This document shows, piece after piece, positions 1 through 6,614 of a stretch of 17,650 nt of DNA (the first letter of the stretch is position 1; every line of letters begins with the position of its first letter). Source of the DNA: Bacillota bacterium (GTDB lineage: Bacteria > Bacillota > Clostridia > Acetivibrionales > DSM-1351); assembly GCA_023433945.1 (NCBI GenBank), contig JAEYTP010000076.1, positions 1 through 17,650 of the forward strand, in the 5' to 3' direction. The notes beneath the pieces were generated by a model, which did not search any database, was not told where the DNA came from, and saw only the letters and a list, made by a program, of their open reading frames with translations. Both the position numbers and the translations under genes were made by a program.

Positions 1-319
1 AGCACAAGCACTTTTTGTACCATCGTTCCTTTTGCTTATCGGTTAAGTTAAGTTTACTTTGATTATCTTTGAGAATTTGGTCAATTTCATCCTCGCTCAA
101 TTTAATATAGTTTTGGACCGACTTCACTTTTGCTGTTGCAGAAATTTTGCCGGTTCCCTTCTCCATAAAGTATAGGGTCTCACCTTCAAAAACTCTACTA
201 TGAGGGATTTTTCGTCCAGCAGCTCCACGCACCACCATTGTTTTTGTACCATTCATAATCTTATCAAGAACACGTTCTCCTGATTTGCCAACGTTATCAC
301 AATATACCAAGTGCACCAT
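1..319 (-). CDS. PUA/ASCH-like domain protein, C-terminus cut by the window edge
   Basis: An open frame starts with ATG at 319 and runs off the window at position 1, giving about 106 residues without a stop. The start is set by an AAAGGAG ribosome binding site nine bases upstream. The protein begins MVHLVYCDNVGKSGERVL. A central stretch at about residues 30-68 (R-K-I-P-H-S-R, then G-E-T-L-Y-F and alternating hydrophobic strands K-I-S-A-T-A-K-V) resembles the beta-barrel of PUA-like/ASCH domains, which bind RNA or modified nucleotides. That family assignment is my reading of the fold pattern, not of a diagnostic motif. It is the last gene of the 3' group, 35 bases behind the acetyltransferase gene, and probably co-transcribed with it. 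No function can be given. Confidence 0.75.
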   Translation of the reverse strand, partial: MVHLVYCDNVGKSGERVLDKIMNGTKTMVVRGAAGRKIPHSRVFEGETLYFMEKGTGKISATAKVKSVQNYIKLSEDEIDQILKDNQSKLNLTDKQKERWYKKCLC

Positions 320-354
320 TTTGTTTTTCTCCTTTAGTAAAAATTATCTACAAT

Positions 355-852
355 CTATTTGTCTATTTTAATCTCCTTGTGATAAAATACTAATGTCAAT
401 TTATCGTTTACCTTTTCAGTTTTTCCTGTAAATATGTACCCTAGCTTTTCATAAACATGCCGATTGCTTGGCATATCTTCAAGTGTTTCTAATGACCATG
501 TTCTAGCTTCAGAAAATAATGCTTCAGCTTGCTTTATTGCAGTTTGGCCAATGCCCATTCCTTGATATTGTGGCAGGATATTGATTACATGTAGTTTGTA
601 GTTGCCATTATCATCTAGTTTTGTTAGACATATCGAGCCTACCCAATTATTGTTTGCTATAATTTTATAGAAATTTTCATTCTCAATCTGCCACTTAATA
701 GTATCTAAACTTACCATTGCGGGGCTCATATCAAAATCCTGATAGCGTTCAAGGTGAGGAGTGAAACAAATCTTCTGAATTTCCAGCAATTTTTCTGCAT
801 CAATGAGTCCAGCCCTATCTAAACTAACTTTTATATTAACAGCATTGACCAT
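355..852 (-). CDS. GNAT-family N-acetyltransferase
   Basis: This is a 165-residue single-domain protein of the Gcn5-related acetyltransferase family, which moves the acetyl group of acetyl-CoA to an amine on a small molecule or protein. The acetyl-CoA pyrophosphate-binding motif A is visible at about residues 95-106 (Q-Y-Q-G-M-G-I-G-Q-T-A-I), after the beta-strand K-L-H-V-I-N-I-L-P. The usual C-terminal N-R-H-V-Y-E-K-L-G-Y motif follows. The start ATG at 852 has an AAGGGAG site upstream. The length is normal for the family. It follows dcd by about 80 bases and precedes the PUA-like gene. The substrate cannot be predicted; it shares only family features with the second GNAT gene at 5932-6438. 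Confidence 0.9.
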   Translation of the reverse strand: MVNAVNIKVSLDRAGLIDAEKLLEIQKICFTPHLERYQDFDMSPAMVSLDTIKWQIENENFYKIIANNNWVGSICLTKLDDNGNYKLHVINILPQYQGMGIGQTAIKQAEALFSEARTWSLETLEDMPSNRHVYEKLGYIFTGKTEKVNDKLTLVFYHKEIKIDK

Positions 853-934
853 TTTTCAAACTCCCTTCTTACTTAATAAAGTAAATTATTTAAAGTTTAT
901 GTGCTCCTCTGAAAATAGAACTTCTAAATGGTCT

Positions 935-1462
935 TTATTTGTTTTTCATAAAGTCCTTATACATCAAGCTTGGCTGTATATCGGTATTATTTTGGTACTT
1001 CCCACTTGAGTACTTCTCATAATCTCCATCAATGGTGTGGTAATAAATTTGGCATATCTCCACATTGGGATAAATTTTAATAGGTTGGATACAAAAAATT
1101 TCAAGTGTCCAATATCCTGAAAATCCAACATCTCCAAAACCTGCTGTTACATGAATGAATAATCCAAGCCTACCTGTTGATGACCTTCCCTCTAGCATCG
1201 GAACATAATTCTCAGTCTTAGTAAACTCAACAGTTCTTCCTAGATATAATGTACCAGGTTCCAAAACTAAGCCGTCTTCAGGAATACTAATCTTTTTAAC
1301 TTTGTTTTCTCTCTTCATATCAAGTATCTGTTCATCATATACCAAGAGTTCATTATGCAACCTTAAGTTGTAACTGTTAGGATTGACTAATTTTTCATCA
1401 AAAGGTTCAATTACAATGTCCTTCCCAATGTTTTTTAATATTTGTTTTCCAGATAGTATCAT
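935..1462 (-). CDS. dcd: dCTP deaminase
   Basis: The enzyme deaminates dCTP to dUTP, supplying dUMP for thymidylate synthesis in the cytoplasm. The 175-residue protein has the family signature E-G-R-S-S-T-G-R-L-G at residues 91-100, H-V-T-A-G-F-G-D-V-G-F at 104-114, the T-L-E-I-F segment with the probable catalytic glutamate at residue 121, and the C-terminal S-S-G-K-Y-Q-N-N nucleotide-closing loop at 152-159. I place the start at ATG 1462 because an AAAGGAG site lies at ideal distance and because the family begins M-I-L-S-G-K. An in-frame ATG at 1489 would add nine residues (MLVTKEIYN) that are really the translated ribosome binding site region. It lies 38 bases behind a methyltransferase gene and is probably co-transcribed with it. 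The fold is shared with dUTPase, but the motifs fit the deaminase. Confidence 0.93.
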   Translation of the reverse strand: MILSGKQILKNIGKDIVIEPFDEKLVNPNSYNLRLHNELLVYDEQILDMKRENKVKKISIPEDGLVLEPGTLYLGRTVEFTKTENYVPMLEGRSSTGRLGLFIHVTAGFGDVGFSGYWTLEIFCIQPIKIYPNVEICQIYYHTIDGDYEKYSSGKYQNNTDIQPSLMYKDFMKNK

Positions 1463-1500
1463 ATTATAAATCTCCTTTGTAACCAGCATTATTTTTACTT

Positions 1501-2256
1501 CTATAATTCACCGACATATGCAACTGTTTCATTTGGCATCGTTAATAATCCAGCCTCTGAATAACTATTAAATAGTACTTCTAGTTCTTGTACGAATATA
1601 TCAAACTTTTCATCTGATTTCTTTAAAGCGTATGAAGCGGAAAGACATCTATTTATGAATCCATCTTTATCAAAAGTCAAATTATTAGTGAAGTGAAATC
1701 TGGAATATTTTTTATCAAAAAAAAGCTCTATTTTATTATCATTTTCTTCAATCCCTCCACTAAATCCAGTAAAGTTCGGGCAGTATTTCTTAAAAATCTC
1801 CGAATTTTCTTTTACAAAAGAAGAGCTGCTATCTCTTTGGTTCCAAACTAAAACAACTTTTCCTTGTGGTCTTAAAATCCTTTTACATTCCTTTTTAAAA
1901 GCTTTTACATCAAACCAATGGAATGCTTGTGCAACAGTTATTATATCAATGCTTCCTTCTGGCAGACCAGTACTTTCAGCCGTTCCGTTAATTGAATGAT
2001 AATACTTGTTATCCTTTAAACTGCACTCTGCAACATTTCTCATATCATCGTTTGGCTCAACAGCATACACATTAATATCTTTTTCAACTAGTACCTTTGT
2101 GAGTATTCCTGTTCCAGAGCCTATATCTGCTATAACTGTATCCGATGTCAAAACATAATTTGAAAACAGCCAGTCAAAAAAATCTTGAGCATAGTTCGGT
2201 CTTGCCTTTGCATAGACACTTGCTTTACCACTAAACCGATGAGTATTATCAGTCAT
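1501..2256 (-). CDS. Class I SAM-dependent methyltransferase
   Basis: This 251-residue protein has a Rossmann-type methyltransferase domain in its first half. Motif I (V-I-A-D-I-G-S-G-T-G) is at residues 41-50, the acidic end of strand two (V-Y-A-V-E-P-N-D-D-M) at 63-72, and a motif IV-like D-I-I-T-V-A-Q-A-F-H-W-F is near 105-115. The opening H-R-F-S-G-K-A-S-V-Y-A-K-A-R-P is typical of a common bacterial subgroup of UbiE/type-11-like methyltransferases whose members mostly have no known substrate. ATG 2256 follows a strong CAGGAGGAACAAA site. It heads the group that continues into dcd. A 14-bp perfect palindrome lies about 65 bases upstream of the start. Substrate unknown. Confidence 0.9.
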   Translation of the reverse strand: MTDNTHRFSGKASVYAKARPNYAQDFFDWLFSNYVLTSDTVIADIGSGTGILTKVLVEKDINVYAVEPNDDMRNVAECSLKDNKYYHSINGTAESTGLPEGSIDIITVAQAFHWFDVKAFKKECKRILRPQGKVVLVWNQRDSSSSFVKENSEIFKKYCPNFTGFSGGIEENDNKIELFFDKKYSRFHFTNNLTFDKDGFINRCLSASYALKKSDEKFDIFVQELEVLFNSYSEAGLLTMPNETVAYVGEL

Positions 2257-2319
2257 TTTGTTCCTCCTGATTAAAGCTCTTATGTGGCTTATAGAACTCT
2301 TTATCTAGTTGAGTTTTTC

Positions 2320-2333
2320 TATTGTATACAATA
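2320..2333. promoter_or_regulatory. 14-bp perfect palindrome upstream of the methyltransferase-dcd group
   Basis: TATTGTATACAATA is its own reverse complement. It lies in the gap between the Nudix gene and the methyltransferase gene, about 64-77 bases ahead of the latter's ATG. Such palindromes are often operators for dimeric repressors; the TTGTATACAA core resembles some GntR-type sites. On the minus strand a TTGTAT within it could act as a weak -35, with TAGATA 18 bases further as -10. The operator role is inference, and A/T-rich palindromes also arise by chance. Confidence 0.35.
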
Positions 2334-2418
2334 AAAAAATTATGTTTCTATAAAACCAATTGATTTATTTACGTAGAAATAATACTACCTTAATTTAAAA
2401 CACTTCGTTAATATTATT

Positions 2419-2976
2419 TTATTTTTTTGCCCGGTTTACTAATTTTCTGTATAAATATTTGTCATACTCATCAAATATCTCACTATCTATATCCTCTACT
2501 TTTATCCATTTTACCCCGCTATTTTCATCTTCTTTTAGCTTTAACTTCTGATTTTCACTAGTTATTAATATATATGCAATTGAAAGATGCAGATGTTGGT
2601 TTACGTACCTTCTATTCTTTAAATGTGCACCCACATTAAGTATATCTATCGATGCAATATTACTCGATAAAGGAACTACTTCATCAATTCCAGTTTCCTC
2701 TTTGGCCTCTTCTATCGCGACTTGTAATAGATTTTCATTACCATCTGCATGCCCACCTGTCCAAGCCCACCTTTGTAAAATATTATGCTTAACAAATAGA
2801 ACTTTATCTAGCTTTTCATTCATAATGAAACCAGAACTTGTGATATGAGCTATTTTATTATCTCTCAACAAAACATTCTCAAGAAAATGGCTAATATAGT
2901 CAAGGATTACTTGCTTATCATGAGTTTCTTGGGCATTCACTGGAACATAATTTTGGATATCTTCAATGTATTTCAT
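2419..2976 (-). CDS. Nudix hydrolase
   Basis: The protein of 185 residues hydrolyses a nucleoside diphosphate linked to another group (X); the substrate is not identifiable. The Nudix box spans residues 75-97: G75, E81, E90, E93, E94, G96 and I97 are in the canonical spacing. The usual arginine before the catalytic glutamates is glutamate at 89 (E-E-A-K-E-E-T-G-I), a substitution that may affect metal-site geometry but is not by itself proof of inactivity. W70-A-W-T-G-G-H precedes the box as in many small-molecule Nudix enzymes. The ATG at 2976 overlaps the stop of the upstream lipoprotein gene as ATGA, with GGGAG just ahead, so the two genes are probably translationally coupled. Confidence 0.9.
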   Translation of the reverse strand: MKYIEDIQNYVPVNAQETHDKQVILDYISHFLENVLLRDNKIAHITSSGFIMNEKLDKVLFVKHNILQRWAWTGGHADGNENLLQVAIEEAKEETGIDEVVPLSSNIASIDILNVGAHLKNRRYVNQHLHLSIAYILITSENQKLKLKEDENSGVKWIKVEDIDSEIFDEYDKYLYRKLVNRAKK

Positions 2977-3719
2977 TTTAATTCTCCCGTTCTAACTTGT
3001 TTTTTTAAAAAATCTTTTATAACAATTCCAAATTCTTCTGATAGCATTATGCCCCTAGAAAGTTCCCCTGACTCAATCCAGTAACTTCTATTAACATAAG
3101 AACCATCTTCCAAATAGAACTTGATGAAATATCGCTCTCCATTATGATTGTCGTTATTTTGATTTACTTTTGCATTTGAAACTAATTCCACTAACCTATT
3201 TATAGTAGCTTTATCATTTATTGTAGCAAGCTCTGTCTCCCCGTCAGTTTCACTATTAATACCAATTCGTGTAACTTTATTATTAATATCAAGCAAATCT
3301 TCCCCAATTTGGGCTTTAGGATTATTGTCAGCTTCATATAATATCCATTCATTATTTGTGTAAACAGCTACTCTAAAGTTTGTACTATAATCCTTTAGTT
3401 TATATATATTTGTTCCTTTTTCTAAAAAAGCAGCATCTCCATTTTTAACTTTATACTTTGGATCATAAATGTTGTTGGCAACAGTAAACTCAACTTTACC
3501 TATGACTTTACCTACTTTGTCCTTTTGTAATTTATAATTGTCCATGTAAGCACGATGATAATTAATGTCATTTAGTACTACAAAATCAACCCAATCAATT
3601 TCAATAATACCTGATTTTGATTCGCCTTCATCATTTGAGGGGCTGCTATTATTGTCACTTGAACATGCAACTAAACTTAACATAATAAAAATTGATATTA
3701 AGAGTATTTTAGCTTTCAT
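2973..3719 (-). CDS. Lipoprotein of unknown function
   Basis: This is a 248-residue secreted lipoprotein. It begins MKAKILLISIFIMLSLVAC, a short basic n-region, a hydrophobic core and an L-V-A-C lipobox, so Cys19 should be the lipidated first residue of the mature protein on the outer face of the membrane. A serine/asparagine-rich linker (about 20-35) follows. The rest (W-V-D-F-V-V-L-N-D-I-N-Y onwards) is a soluble mixed alpha/beta domain without a motif I recognise. The ATG at 3719 follows a strong GGGAGGGTGCC site. Its stop overlaps the Nudix start by four bases. It lies 45 bases behind the nitroreductase gene and is probably read from the nitroreductase promoter. No function assigned. Confidence 0.88.
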   Translation of the reverse strand: MKAKILLISIFIMLSLVACSSDNNSSPSNDEGESKSGIIEIDWVDFVVLNDINYHRAYMDNYKLQKDKVGKVIGKVEFTVANNIYDPKYKVKNGDAAFLEKGTNIYKLKDYSTNFRVAVYTNNEWILYEADNNPKAQIGEDLLDINNKVTRIGINSETDGETELATINDKATINRLVELVSNAKVNQNNDNHNGERYFIKFYLEDGSYVNRSYWIESGELSRGIMLSEEFGIVIKDFLKKQVRTGELK

Positions 3720-3743
3720 GGCACCCTCCCTATAATTATATAG

Positions 3744-3760
3744 ATGTAAACGTTTATACA
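3744..3760. promoter_or_regulatory. Possible catabolite-responsive (cre-like) operator
   Basis: The sequence atgtaaacgtttataca in the short nitroreductase-lipoprotein gap contains the perfect palindrome TAAACGTTTA. It matches the CcpA-site consensus (WTGNAARCGNWWWCA) except for one position, T in place of the conserved C near the right end. It sits 25-41 bases ahead of the lipoprotein ATG. Carbon-catabolite control of the lipoprotein and Nudix genes is inference only. Confidence 0.3.
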
Positions 3761-3764
3761 GCCT

Positions 3765-4325
3765 TTAGTAATGTCCAATTATAGGTTTATCCTTGGTTCT
3801 ATGTTTACGTTTTGGCTCATACTCCTGCCAATACACTCTTTTTTCATCAAACCTTGTTCTTGCTTCTTTCTCTTCAGCTGGATATCCTACATACACTAAA
3901 CCAAGAGGTGTTACATATTCAGGTATATTTAAAATATTTTTTAATTGGTCTACATTGCTTTTTTGAGGATATACTCCAATCCAAACTGAACCCAGTCCAA
4001 TACTTGTCGCTGCAATTAAAATATTCTCTATTGCTGCACTACAATCTTGAACCCACATGTCTTGAGGCAGGCCCTTAGTTAATTTCATATTACCGCACAC
4101 AACTATAGCAGCAGGAGCATTGTATCTAGCAAAAATTAATTTTTCTTTTAAAGTAGAAAGCTTTTCAGCATCATCAATAACGATAAACTCCCATGGTTGA
4201 CAATTTGCTGCTGTAGGTGCTGCTGTAGCAGCCTTTAACAGAGTAATAATAGTATCTTTTTCTACAATCTTATCCAAATAGTACCTTATGCTTCTTCTTT
4301 TATAAATAGTATCAATTGCGTCCAC
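3765..4325 (-). CDS. Nitroreductase-family FMN-dependent oxidoreductase
   Basis: Family members bind FMN as dimers and reduce nitro, quinone or other conjugated substrates with NAD(P)H; the physiological substrate here is unknown. The N-terminal R-R-S-I-R FMN phosphate-binding motif, A-A-P-T-A-A-N-C-Q-P-W-E-F loop, a W-V-Q-D-C-S-A-A-I-E-N helix and G-L-G-S-V-W-I-G-V are all present, and the length of 186 residues is normal. I choose the GTG at 4325 because AAAAGGAGG stands seven bases ahead and because the family starts right before D-A-I-D-T-I-Y-K-R-R-S-I-R. A GTG at 4379 would add 18 residues but lies almost at the predicted transcription start. The Q-D-C-S-A-A segment is shared with the second nitroreductase (8842-9651), so the two are of the same subfamily. 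Confidence 0.92.
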   Translation of the reverse strand: MDAIDTIYKRRSIRYYLDKIVEKDTIITLLKAATAAPTAANCQPWEFIVIDDAEKLSTLKEKLIFARYNAPAAIVVCGNMKLTKGLPQDMWVQDCSAAIENILIAATSIGLGSVWIGVYPQKSNVDQLKNILNIPEYVTPLGLVYVGYPAEEKEARTRFDEKRVYWQEYEPKRKHRTKDKPIIGHY

Positions 4326-4388
4326 TAAATAGCCTCCTTTTACATTTTCTATTATTTCAGATAAAAAGTGTCTATTCACCTGTATTGA

Positions 4389-4417
4389 ATTGTATCATTT
4401 TCCACTGTTGCTATCAA
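4389..4417 (-). promoter_or_regulatory. Sigma-A-type promoter of the nitroreductase gene
   Basis: On the minus strand a -35 box TTGATA (4417-4412) is separated by exactly 17 bases from a -10 box TACAAT (4394-4389). Transcription would start near 4382, leaving a leader of about 57 bases before the GTG at 4325. This argues against use of the GTG at 4379. The promoter would serve nitroreductase, lipoprotein and Nudix genes. Confidence 0.65.
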
Positions 4418-4534
4418 ATGGAATATAGTATTATAGAAATAATCTAGTGAGAAATTATAGTATTGAAAAAGAGGATAATAGCATATTGCAAAAATAGTAT
4501 AAAAACAGTATGAAAATAGATAAGATAATAAAAA

Positions 4535-4927
4535 TTAAATTGAACATCCTGCAAGTAAAAAACTCAATACTACCATAATGATATTTGATACAACTCCAGT
4601 AATAATTAATGACTTGCCCAATTCGTCTTCATGTCTTGCAATATAGATACACCCCAATATAATTCCGACTAACGGAATAATAGCAGAAACTACATACATC
4701 CAACAGCCACTATTATCTGAACCTGCATTTGCATAGCTATCACTTCCTGAATATACCGATAATCTTACTCCACACTTATCGCAATTCTCCGCTTTTGCTA
4801 AAAATGTATTTCCGCATTTTGGACAAATTTTCTTATATGTATCAACTACTCCTAAAAAAGTTTTACATTTCCAACATTCAGTTCTTGTTTCCCCATTTAG
4901 TTCCTTACATTTCGGACATGTCTTCAT
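4535..4927 (-). CDS. Double zinc-ribbon protein with two membrane segments
   Basis: This 130-residue protein has two consecutive zinc-ribbon knuckle pairs: C4-P-K-C7 with C18-W-K-C21, and C35-P-K-C38 with C49-D-K-C52. Each pair should hold one zinc ion. After a serine/glycine-rich linker come two hydrophobic stretches at about residues 76-97 and 107-128, which suggest a hairpin membrane anchor with the ribbons in the cytoplasm. A start at ATG 4927 is set by AAGGAGG. Such small zinc-ribbon/transmembrane proteins are common in Firmicutes and mostly uncharacterised. It lies 56 bases behind the QueG-like gene. It might serve as a scaffold or nucleic-acid-binding membrane protein, but nothing in the sequence proves a role. 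Confidence 0.85.
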   Translation of the reverse strand: MKTCPKCKELNGETRTECWKCKTFLGVVDTYKKICPKCGNTFLAKAENCDKCGVRLSVYSGSDSYANAGSDNSGCWMYVVSAIIPLVGIILGCIYIARHEDELGKSLIITGVVSNIIMVVLSFLLAGCSI

Positions 4928-4983
4928 TTTTTTCCTCCTTAAAAATAAGAAAATATTTAGTTAATGACTATTGAGACTAGTTA

Positions 4984-5613
4984 TTACTCATTTATGTATT
5001 CCGCTGTATGAGGGCACCAGACCAAGCATTTTAAGCATAAATTGCAAAGCTTTCTAGTAATAATTTCCTCGCGGGTAGTAGTGACACTCCATGCCTTGCC
5101 TAACAATGCGTTATTTTGACATACATCTACGCATATATTGCAATTGCCGCATTGCGGTTGCTGTGGTTTTTCACTCATGGTGATAAAGGGAGCAGTTGTT
5201 AATACTTTCCCCAGCATAAGCGCACAACCATACTTGGTAGTAACCAAGAGGTTGTTTTTGCCAATAAACCCCAATCCGGCTCTGAGCGCGACAGTTTTAT
5301 GTGGTAGTACCCCTGTTTTTAGCTTGGCAATACTTTTGTAGCCTTCCTTTTCCAACTGACTTGCTAATTTTATAGCAAGAGCGTCCATCTTGTGTTCGGT
5401 GTTAAAAACCTCTTTGTGCTTTGGTACTTGGTCAGCCCTGATCGTCCTAATATATTCTTTCGATAATTTTTTTCCAAAGAGAATAGCGCAAGAGTACCCA
5501 TTCGTACTATCCTCAGGCAACGTTGAAATATCTACAAAATACACAAAATCAACGCCATTATCTTTTATTCGTGTCTCCCAAATTTGATTCAGCGCAGTTT
5601 TGCTATTCTCCAT
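4984..5613 (-). CDS. QueG-like (epoxyqueuosine reductase-related) iron-sulfur protein, short form
   Basis: The 209-residue protein has the QueG-type core L-P-H-K-T-V-A-L-R-A-G-L-G-F-I-G-K-N (about 103-120) followed by G-C-A-L-M-L-G-K-V-L-T-T. It then has two ferredoxin-type clusters, C155-C158-C161-C165 and C190-C193-C196-C200, all eight ligands present. True QueG proteins reduce epoxyqueuosine to queuosine in tRNA using cobalamin and two [4Fe-4S] clusters, but are well over 300 residues and end in HEAT-like repeats. This protein lacks that tail, so the substrate is uncertain and it may serve another reduction. The ATG at 5613 overlaps the end of the upstream small ORF by 11 bases and has only a weak AGAG site, which suggests translational coupling. 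The gene is visibly richer in G+C than its neighbours (28 of 60 bases in 5221-5280), a possible sign of transfer. Confidence 0.85.
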   Translation of the reverse strand: MENSKTALNQIWETRIKDNGVDFVYFVDISTLPEDSTNGYSCAILFGKKLSKEYIRTIRADQVPKHKEVFNTEHKMDALAIKLASQLEKEGYKSIAKLKTGVLPHKTVALRAGLGFIGKNNLLVTTKYGCALMLGKVLTTAPFITMSEKPQQPQCGNCNICVDVCQNNALLGKAWSVTTTREEIITRKLCNLCLKCLVWCPHTAEYINE

Positions 5614-5899
5614 CGTAATACTCTACTTTCTGGTTTAATCTAAAAAGTTTATTAATATTTTTACCCCATATTCCTACTTTCCCCGAATCAGGATAAAACG
5701 CAATATCAATCTCGTTATGCGTATCAAAATCTAAATATTCAAGTGTATCTGTTTCACAAATAATAAATCTATTATACATGAAAACTACAGTTTTTTCCAA
5801 TATATAACGCCATTTGAATATTTTCGAATAGTTTCTATTAGTATATATTAATAGAACATCTTGATATGTTAAAAGAACATCTTGATATGTTAAAAGCAC
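5603..5899 (-). CDS. Small hypothetical protein beginning in heptapeptide repeats
   Basis: The frame is open for about 98 codons. With GTG at 5899 as start the protein begins with two copies of V/M-L-L-T-Y-Q-D encoded by 21-bp tandem repeats. A second candidate start is ATG 5779 (58 residues, beginning M-Y-N-R-F-I-I-C). Neither has a good ribosome binding site. The C-terminal part (D-T-L-E-Y-L-D-F-D-T-H-N-E-I-D-I-A-F) looks protein-like. The 11-base overlap with the QueG-like start, whose own site is weak, argues that this frame is translated at least at its end. I do not recognise a family. It could also be a degraded gene; the promoter-like element at 5771-5800 lies inside it. Confidence 0.45.
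   Translation of the reverse strand: MLLTYQDVLLTYQDVLLIYTNRNYSKIFKWRYILEKTVVFMYNRFIICETDTLEYLDFDTHNEIDIAFYPDSGKVGIWGKNINKLFRLNQKVEYYDGE
5771..5800 (-). promoter_or_regulatory. Promoter-like element with a palindromic spacer inside the small ORF
   Basis: On the minus strand TTGGAA (5800-5795) and TATAAT (5776-5771) are 18 bases apart. The spacer is not random: 5781-5794 reads AAAACTACAGTTTT, a perfect dyad around a two-base centre. A transcript from here would start near 5765 and carry the QueG-like gene with a leader of about 150 bases. The dyad between -35 and -10 is where a repressor would act. Promoter function is inferred from consensus only. Confidence 0.45.
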
Positions 5900-5923
5900 A
5901 TCTTGATATGTTAAAAGAACATA
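5853..5923. repeat. 21-bp direct tandem repeat, about 3.4 copies
   Basis: Three full units at 5853-5873, 5874-5894 and 5895-5915 and a partial unit at 5916-5923 follow one another without spacer. Units one and two are identical; unit three differs by one base (c for a at 5897). Each unit contains the near-palindrome aacatcttgatatgtt. As 21 is a multiple of three, the reading frame stays open across the array and encodes repeated L-L-T-Y-Q-D-V. It lies in the gap between the GNAT gene and the QueG-like gene. Perfect short repeats like this commonly change copy number by slippage. Confidence 0.9.
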
Positions 5924-5931
5924 CGATTAAT

Positions 5932-6438
5932 CTAAATCAATTTTTCGTACAAATAGAATAAGCCCTTTGGCCAATTAACTTCTCCAACTCTCTTATATCC
6001 CAGTTTTTCATACATTTTTACTGCAATAGAATTATTAGAAAATGCATCTAATCGAATAGCTTTATAGTTTTTGCTCCTTAAGTATTCCTCTATTATATTC
6101 AATGTCCTTTTTCCAATACCCTTACCTTGATGTGCGGGATTAACACATAGTCTATGAATTACACAAAAGGCATCTTCTGTGTATTGCCAATTTCCGTATA
6201 TATATTCACTATCATACTCATGATTTAGAACGACAAGCGAAACTATCTCATTTCCTATTTCACCTAGGAACATTTCATTTTTTGTAACGTCTTCTCTCAG
6301 AATCTCTTCATTGGGGTATAAGTGGTCCCATTGGTATATACCGGTACTTTCCATTGCCTCTGTTGCTTCTCTATAAATATTTATTATAGCTTCTAAGTCT
6401 CCATGATTTGCGTTCCTCAGTGTAATATTATCTCTCAT
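5932..6438 (-). CDS. GNAT-family N-acetyltransferase
   Basis: This 168-residue protein is a second, clearly different GNAT acetyltransferase. Motif A is the classical V-N-P-A-H-Q-G-K-G-I-G-K-R at about residues 99-111, preceded by I-H-R-L-C; the C-terminal A-V-K-M-Y-E-K-L-G-Y-K motif is complete. The N-terminal A-T-E-A-M-E-S-T-G-I-Y-Q-W-D segment matches a common Firmicute subgroup whose substrates are unknown. ATG 6438 follows GAGGGTGA at good distance. The tandem repeat array starts a few bases behind its stop. There is a 176-base gap before it that includes an inverted repeat at 6537-6560. Confidence 0.92.
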   Translation of the reverse strand: MRDNITLRNANHGDLEAIINIYREATEAMESTGIYQWDHLYPNEEILREDVTKNEMFLGEIGNEIVSLVVLNHEYDSEYIYGNWQYTEDAFCVIHRLCVNPAHQGKGIGKRTLNIIEEYLRSKNYKAIRLDAFSNNSIAVKMYEKLGYKRVGEVNWPKGLFYLYEKLI

Positions 6439-6536
6439 TTTTAATCACCCTCAATTTAATGAAAAGCCTATTCATATCTTCAAAACTGGATATGTACTCA
6501 AAACGTGGGTAATGTCTAGAAGCTTGCTATAGGAAT

Positions 6537-6560
6537 ATCGTTATACTCCAACTTAACGAT
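6537..6560. promoter_or_regulatory. Inverted repeat, possible operator ahead of the GNAT gene
   Basis: The arms ATCGTTA (6537-6543) and TAACGAT (6554-6560) are perfect complements across a 10-base spacer. The repeat is in the 176-base gap between the DinB-like and GNAT genes, about 100 bases ahead of the GNAT ATG. It has no T-tract, so it is not a terminator. An operator role is a guess. Confidence 0.25.
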
Positions 6561-6614
6561 TTTATCTTGTCCTTATAATATAAATGTAATTCAAAAAAAG
6601 CTGTTTTATTATTG

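Noticed and set aside
2378..2418. Terminator behind the Nudix gene
   Set aside because: AATAATA and TATTATT are complementary, but the stem is all A-T and the loop long.
935..2976. Phage-defence nucleotide-depletion system built around dCTP deaminase
   Set aside because: The dcd product is of the ordinary metabolic type, short and without extra domains; Nudix and methyltransferase neighbours do not match a known defence arrangement.
4326..4379. Longer start of the nitroreductase at GTG 4379
   Set aside because: The predicted promoter puts the start of transcription near 4382, and AAAAGGAGG stands ahead of GTG 4325, which also matches the family start.
5853..5923. CRISPR array
   Set aside because: The 21-bp units adjoin with no spacers, and there are no cas genes.
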